A stretch of 8,766 nt of DNA from positions 12,255 through 21,020 of the forward strand of contig PMKW01000122.1 of NCBI GenBank assembly GCA_003157895.1, written 5' to 3'. This document shows, in pieces, positions 5,892 to 8,766 of this stretch (its first letter is position 1; every line of letters starts with the position of its first letter). A program made the translations under genes and the position numbers. This DNA comes from Methanoregula sp. GTDB lineage: Archaea > Halobacteriota > Methanomicrobia > Methanomicrobiales > Methanospirillaceae. The notes beneath the pieces are model-generated. The model ran no database searches. It was not told where the DNA came from and worked only from the letters and a program-made list of their open reading frames with translations.

Positions 5892-6401
5892 ATGATCCCA
5901 GAAACCGTACCTGTTTATTGCTATGCTCCCATCGGAACCATCCACTCATCGTTCATTGAACCTGACGGCATGCCGATTCAGCCTGCGGGTGCAGTTGGGG
6001 TGCGGGGTACTGTTCTGGTCGATGAACAATTTCGGGGAGGGCTGCGTGACCTGTCCGGTTTTTCCCGGATCATCCTGATTTATGCCTTCCACCGTTCGCA
6101 GGGCTACGATCTTGAAGTTATCCCGTTCCTTGATACGGTACCGCACGGTGTCTTTGCAACAAGGGCCCCCCGCCGCCCGAATGCGATCGGCCTCTCAATC
6201 GTACAGCTCATCTCAGTGAATGATAACGAACTGGTCATTGATGGGGTTGATATCCTCGACGGGACACCCCTACTCGATATCAAGCCATACGTACCGGAGT
6301 TCGATTGCCATCCTGATGAGAGGTCCGGGTGGTTTGCGGGCTGCGGGGACAGGATTGCCAGCGTGAGAGCGGACGGGCGGTTCTGCGGGAAGAGAAAGTA
6401 A
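5892..6401 (+). CDS. TrmO/TsaA-family SAM-dependent methyltransferase
   Basis: 169 residues. Family motifs are clear: PIGTIHSSF (13-21), GFSRIILIYAFHRS (56-69), GVFATRAPRRPNAIGLS (86-102) and ILDGTPLLDIKPYVP (121-135). Bacterial TrmO (YaeB/TsaA, formerly UPF0066/VirR-like) uses S-adenosylmethionine to N6-methylate threonylcarbamoyl-adenosine at position 37 of certain tRNAs. Here the C-terminal tail (GWFAGCGDRIASVRADGRF) is short, and the extra C-terminal domain of E. coli TrmO is absent, so the substrate may differ. The start is supported by AAGGTGAT at 5879-5886. The gene lies between the mod operon and a molbindin gene, which suggests a link to Mo/W metabolism, but that is inference; a housekeeping tRNA role is equally possible. 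Family call is secure; the function is not. Confidence 0.88.
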   Translation: MIPETVPVYCYAPIGTIHSSFIEPDGMPIQPAGAVGVRGTVLVDEQFRGGLRDLSGFSRIILIYAFHRSQGYDLEVIPFLDTVPHGVFATRAPRRPNAIGLSIVQLISVNDNELVIDGVDILDGTPLLDIKPYVPEFDCHPDERSGWFAGCGDRIASVRADGRFCGKRK

Positions 6402-6524
6402 AAGTAGAGACCGGTGTAGTGTTTATCATTCACCAGCCCGGTATTCGTGGGACAGATACGGTGTACAACACAGCAGACTATGATAGAATCATGATTTCCC
6501 TCTCGAAATCTCGTCCGGGTGATG

Positions 6525-6538
6525 AAATACATAAATAC
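6525..6538 (+). promoter_or_regulatory. Promoter candidate for the molbindin gene
   Basis: AAATACATAAATAC combines a BRE-like AAAT with a TATA-like CATAAATA. The start would fall near 6558, giving a leader of about ten bases that is just long enough for the TGGTGA ribosome-binding site (6558-6563). A short palindrome, AATCATGATT (6487-6496), lies upstream. Confidence 0.5.
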
Positions 6539-6568
6539 AGCCAGCCCCTATTACGCGTGGTGAAAACC

Positions 6569-6778
6569 ATGAAGATAAGTGCACGAAACCAGATCCCGGG
6601 AACCGTGAAGATGATCAAGAAGGGCCCGGTAAGCACCGAAGTCGTGATTTCCGTTGGCGGGGGTTATGAGATGGTCTCCTCCATCACTACCCATTCAGCA
6701 GAATCGCTGAAACTGAAGGAAGGATCGAAGGTCTACGCAATCGTCAAGGCCTCTGAAGTGATGATCGGGATCGATTAA
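6569..6778 (+). CDS. mop: Molbindin: stand-alone Mop/TOBE-domain molybdate-binding protein
   Basis: 69 residues, the normal size of single-domain molbindins. The start MKISARNQIPGTVKMIKKG, followed by VSTEVVISVGGG, SSITTHSAESLKLKEGSKVYAIVKASEVMIGI, closely follows clostridial Mop proteins. These form hexamers that bind molybdate or tungstate at subunit interfaces and act as cytoplasmic stores or buffers. The open frame extends upstream to 6329, but I choose ATG 6569 because homology begins there, TGGTGA (6558-6563) is well placed, and a promoter lies at 6525-6538; the extension overlaps the trmO-like gene and looks unrelated. The gene is probably its own unit ending in the T-tract at 6781. 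It may supply the TOBE function missing from ModC. Confidence 0.93.
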   Translation: MKISARNQIPGTVKMIKKGPVSTEVVISVGGGYEMVSSITTHSAESLKLKEGSKVYAIVKASEVMIGID

Positions 6779-6780
6779 TC

Positions 6781-6797
6781 TTCTTTTTTTCAAAAAC
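6781..6797. terminator. T-tract terminator between convergent genes
   Basis: TTCTTTTTTT (6781-6790) begins two bases after the molbindin stop, and AAAAA (6792-6796) provides a T-run on the other strand for the convergent gene ending at 6810. Oligo-T tracts are the usual archaeal intrinsic termination signal. Confidence 0.65.
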
Positions 6798-6809
6798 CGC
6801 GGGATCTGG

Positions 6810-7094
6810 TTAAAACCGGGTCGATAGCAGGGCATCGAGATATTCCGAGGGATATGCTCCGTTGTCCGGGTTGACCCAGATTTCAATCTCCGGTTCTCCG
6901 ATTATGCAATGGAGTTCGATAAGCCCATATTTGTGAATAATGTTTACCCGGCCAACTGGTGTTTCCCGCACATAAAGCTCCTCGTTTCCAAGAAAAACCG
7001 TAATGTCATCTAGCGTTACCTGGCGGGAAAGCCGGTATTTGCGACGTTCCCAGCAGGGGAAAGGAGGGACCGGGACGGGAAATGGAGATGGCAT
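6810..7094 (-). CDS. Hypothetical 94-aa protein with Pro-rich N-terminus
   Basis: I do not recognise a family. The first 14 residues are MPSPFPVPVPPFPC, an aromatic/proline stretch, followed by a soluble-looking domain rich in beta-type segments: DITVFLGNEELYVRETPVG (30-48), NIIHKYGLIELHCI (51-64) and EIEIWVNPDN (69-78), ending YPSEYLDALLSTRF. No signal peptide or membrane segment is seen. The start is supported by a TATA-like element (complement of 7121-7130) that predicts transcription from about 7100, so the mRNA would be nearly leaderless; no Shine-Dalgarno site is present. The gene is convergent with the molbindin gene and divergent from the next gene. That no longer ATG frame exists on either strand and the composition is protein-like support it as real. 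Confidence 0.65.
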   Translation of the reverse strand: MPSPFPVPVPPFPCWERRKYRLSRQVTLDDITVFLGNEELYVRETPVGRVNIIHKYGLIELHCIIGEPEIEIWVNPDNGAYPSEYLDALLSTRF

Positions 7095-7120
7095 GATCTT
7101 ATTTGTATCTTCAGGTTCGG

Positions 7121-7130
7121 GTATAATTAT
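7121..7130 (-). promoter_or_regulatory. TATA-like box of the 94-aa gene
   Basis: Minus-strand ATAATTATAC; predicted start near 7100, six bases before ATG 7094, implying a nearly leaderless transcript. Confidence 0.45.
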
Positions 7131-7263
7131 TCTCAGCTACCGATTTTGTAGGAGATGACTTTGCTTGTACTGACCTCATAGGGAGTTTATTGACGTAATG
7201 ATCATTCATATTCTGCATTATTTAACCATTTTTGTTTAATTTTTCTAAAAAGTAAAGTAAATT

Positions 7264-7280
7264 ACCAAAACTTATATTTT
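7264..7280 (+). promoter_or_regulatory. Strong BRE/TATA promoter of the 139-aa gene
   Basis: ACCAAAAC (7264-7271) followed by TTATATTTT (7272-7280) is close to the archaeal BRE/TATA consensus. Start is predicted at about 7299-7302, on or next to ATG 7299, so the transcript should be leaderless or start at the second in-frame ATG (7308) with a tiny leader. Confidence 0.6.
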
Positions 7281-7298
7281 CGGACGTTCCACAAAATC

Positions 7299-7718
7299 AT
7301 GATATCTATGGGCTCATCAAAAGATGTCATGGAATTATTTGCAGAGAGGGATATCCGTCAGATATTTTCCGAATATGACGGATGGAAAATCGCACCGGTA
7401 ACCGGGTCACCTCAACCCGGGCGTTTTTTCCAGGTTTCCCGGAGCAAATGGATAGGAGATGAAGTTGCATTTATCGCCGTCTCCTTTGATAGGGTTCCAA
7501 AAGAAGAGGTTGTCAGTACACTAAATACACTTCCCGGGTGTCAGGGATCCCCGACAAAAAAATACCTGCTCACGCCACAGGCAGCCGATACATCCGGGGT
7601 TCCGCACCACATCCGGATCCTTCGGATGAATGCATTTGCGTTTGCTGAAGGTAGACTTGTCTGGCTGACAAAGAAGAAGAATGCCAAAAGTATTTACCTA
7701 TCGGAAATTGCGGCTTGA
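7299..7718 (+). CDS. Hypothetical 139-aa soluble protein
   Basis: No family recognised. The protein is soluble, without signal peptide or membrane segments. It has an N-terminal helical part (MELFAERDIRQIFSEYDGWK, 11-30), a strand-rich middle (GRFFQVSRSKW, 41-51; DEVAFIAVSFD, 54-64), a helix PKEEVVSTLNTLP (67-79), then KKYLLTPQAAD, a strand pair HIRILRMNAFAFAEGRLVWLT with aromatic residues, and a basic KKKNAK near the end. The alternation of strands and helices is alpha/beta-like; a nuclease-like fold could be considered but I see no convincing catalytic motif. The promoter at 7264-7280 fits ATG 7299 or 7308. The next gene begins 18 bases downstream, so they may be cotranscribed. Confidence 0.75.
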   Translation: MISMGSSKDVMELFAERDIRQIFSEYDGWKIAPVTGSPQPGRFFQVSRSKWIGDEVAFIAVSFDRVPKEEVVSTLNTLPGCQGSPTKKYLLTPQAADTSGVPHHIRILRMNAFAFAEGRLVWLTKKKNAKSIYLSEIAA

Positions 7719-7736
7719 ATAATTGATTCTCCATCC

Positions 7737-8471
7737 ATGCTCACACGCCATCACGTGGTACTCGGGCTGCTTTGCAGCTTCATCCCCGGCAGCGCCATTG
7801 CGGAGTCTGAGCCGTTTCTGGCTATCCTCTTCATTATAGGAAGCGGAATAGGCCTTATCCTTCCGGATATCCACATGAAACGGCCCAGAACCAGCATGCT
7901 CCGCACGGTTGCCTGGTGGATTGTACGGACCGGCAAGTGGATTTGTTTGCCGGTCATGTGCCGGGGGTACCGCCGGTTGTTAAAAACCGCTTGTGAACCG
8001 GATGACAAGCGGCTGACCCATTCGATCCCGGGAATTTTCTTCTATTTTTCAATGCTTACAGGAATTGCGTATGTCCTGTGGCTCCTTTTTAAAAATTATA
8101 TTCCCGTACTGCTGTCCGTGGGATTTCTCGGGGGGCTCTTGACAGGAATGTTCCTCCACCTTGCAGAAGACCTGTGTACCCGTAAAGGGATTACACCCCT
8201 CTTTCCTTTTGATGATACGAAAATTGTCGGATCAATCCGCCCCTGCGATGTCCTCGACAACCGCATACTCCACTTTCACATCTACCATGGCACGATCCTC
8301 TTTTTTTTCCTTGTATACCTCTGTGCCAAACACTGGCCGGTATTTGAACTTGCTGCGGTCAGCACTCTGGGTATTGGGATATGCATTATTTCCATGGTGT
8401 ATAAATCGGAGGTCCGGATCGAACTTTTAGAAAACCGGTTCCCGTATTTGGCGGAGGGAATCTCCGCATGA
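7737..8471 (+). CDS. YdjM/YbcI-like (DUF457) integral membrane protein, putative metal-dependent hydrolase
   Basis: 244 residues with hydrophobic segments near 6-22, 27-43, 98-119, 122-142, 183-197 and 203-221. Motifs of the DUF457 family (YdjM, LexA-regulated membrane-bound metal-dependent hydrolase in E. coli annotation) are visible: TRHHVVLG (3-10), GLILPDIH (39-46, D44), RLTHSIPG (92-99, H95) and FLHLAEDLCTRKGITPLFPF (139-158, H141, D145). The His/Asp residues are thought to bind a metal; catalytic activity is not established for the family. No Shine-Dalgarno site precedes ATG 7737, which suggests coupling to the 139-aa gene 18 bases upstream. The stop (TGA 8469-8471) overlaps an ATG at 8468 that is preceded by GGAGGGA (8453-8459). 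Confidence 0.8.
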   Translation: MLTRHHVVLGLLCSFIPGSAIAESEPFLAILFIIGSGIGLILPDIHMKRPRTSMLRTVAWWIVRTGKWICLPVMCRGYRRLLKTACEPDDKRLTHSIPGIFFYFSMLTGIAYVLWLLFKNYIPVLLSVGFLGGLLTGMFLHLAEDLCTRKGITPLFPFDDTKIVGSIRPCDVLDNRILHFHIYHGTILFFFLVYLCAKHWPVFELAAVSTLGIGICIISMVYKSEVRIELLENRFPYLAEGISA

Positions 8472-8766
8472 ATGCCGGTTGCAGGGTGAACGATATCCCG
8501 GACCAAAAAAAGCAGAATATTTTAATGGTATTGCCCGGACCATTTTTTTCCCGATCCTGAAGAGGGCGGATCGTTACACCGGCCTGTGCCTTGAAGCCAT
8601 GCATTCGATTTCATCATCATCGAACCGTGCCGGACGTGTTTGTGAGGTAAAACGATCGCAGACATTGTTCACATACCCGCTGGAAATCCTGCACCAGTAC
8701 CAGCGCGAGGTGGCCAGCCTTCACCCAGTTCTCCTGACACCGGTAACCGCCCGGGCACCAAACCTG
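8468..8766 (+). CDS. Unidentified coding frame running off the window, start in a different frame (possible -1 frameshift)
   Basis: ATG 8468 overlaps the previous stop (ATGA) and is 9 bases after GGAGGGA (8453-8459), a good start, but this frame ends after 30 codons at 8560. The -1 frame is open from 8431 to the window end and reads protein-like: EYFNGIARTIFFPILKRADR, then NRAGRVCEVKRSQTLFTYPL and EILHQYQREVASLHPVLL. It has no ATG before 8599 and no ribosome-binding site there. The two frames meet at A AAA AAG (8506-8512), a classic -1 slippery heptamer. Explanations are a programmed frameshift, an indel in the A7 run (assembly error or broken gene), a TTG start at 8479, or a start at 8599. 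No family recognised. Confidence 0.45.

Noticed and set aside
6329..6568. Upstream extension of the molbindin frame
   Set aside because: It overlaps the trmO-like gene, has no ribosome-binding site, and homology to Mop starts exactly at ATG 6569, which has a good TGGTGA site.
7197..7206. Palindrome AATGATCATT between divergent genes
   Set aside because: Perfect but only 10 bases, AT-rich, and without a second copy; too likely by chance to list as an operator.
8386..8604. A 72-codon minus-strand frame over the end of the DUF457 gene
   Set aside because: Antisense to the DUF457 gene end and to the plus-strand frame leaving the window; no ribosome-binding site or recognisable domain.
1..8766. 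Mobile elements, CRISPR arrays, defence genes
   Set aside because: No transposase or integrase motif, no terminal inverted repeats and no regularly spaced direct repeats were seen; base composition changes are confined to intergenic regions.

Overview
The window looks like chromosome of a methanogenic archaeon, most likely of the order Methanomicrobiales (Methanoregula-like; genus not provable by eye). The grounds are an F420-type formate dehydrogenase (FdhA plus the start of FdhB), archaeal BRE/TATA promoters with leaderless or short-leader genes, GGTG-type Shine-Dalgarno sites and T-tract terminators. No insertion sequence, CRISPR array, tRNA or rRNA gene was seen.

Layout. Positions 1-5176 are all on the minus strand: modA (5176-4160), modB (4088-3267) and modC (3274-2576) encode a molybdate/tungstate ABC importer. 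It is followed after a 227-base gap with its own promoter by fdhA (2348-288) and fdhB (285 to beyond the window). Divergently, on the plus strand, lie a TrmO/TsaA-family SAM-dependent methyltransferase gene (5892-6401) and a stand-alone molbindin (Mop/TOBE) gene (6569-6778). The 715 bases between the two divergent units hold no convincing gene but many dyads. The right third holds a minus-strand 94-aa hypothetical gene (7094-6810), a plus-strand 139-aa hypothetical gene (7299-7718), a YdjM/YbcI-like (DUF457) membrane protein gene (7737-8471), and a last coding frame that runs off the end.

How the genes work together. ModABC would import the Mo or W oxyanion, the molbindin would bind or buffer it in the cytoplasm, and FdhA carries the Mo/W-bis-pterin cofactor that oxidises formate; FdhB passes the electrons to F420. 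ModC is short and lacks the C-terminal TOBE domain of classical ModC, so the separate Mop protein may stand in for it. The TrmO-family gene between transporter and molbindin is the odd member of this metal locus.

Most interesting non-coding signals: (1) a candidate four-helix RNA junction at 5662-5769 on the plus strand, inside what may be a roughly 410-base leader or separate ncRNA starting near 5479; (2) a perfect dyad over the predicted modA start site; (3) a stem-loop between modA and modB; (4) two related dyads on either side of the mod operon; (5) an A AAA AAG slippery heptamer at 8506-8512 that would join an SD-preceded ATG start to the open frame leaving the window. All of these are read by eye and need folding, alignment or transcript data.
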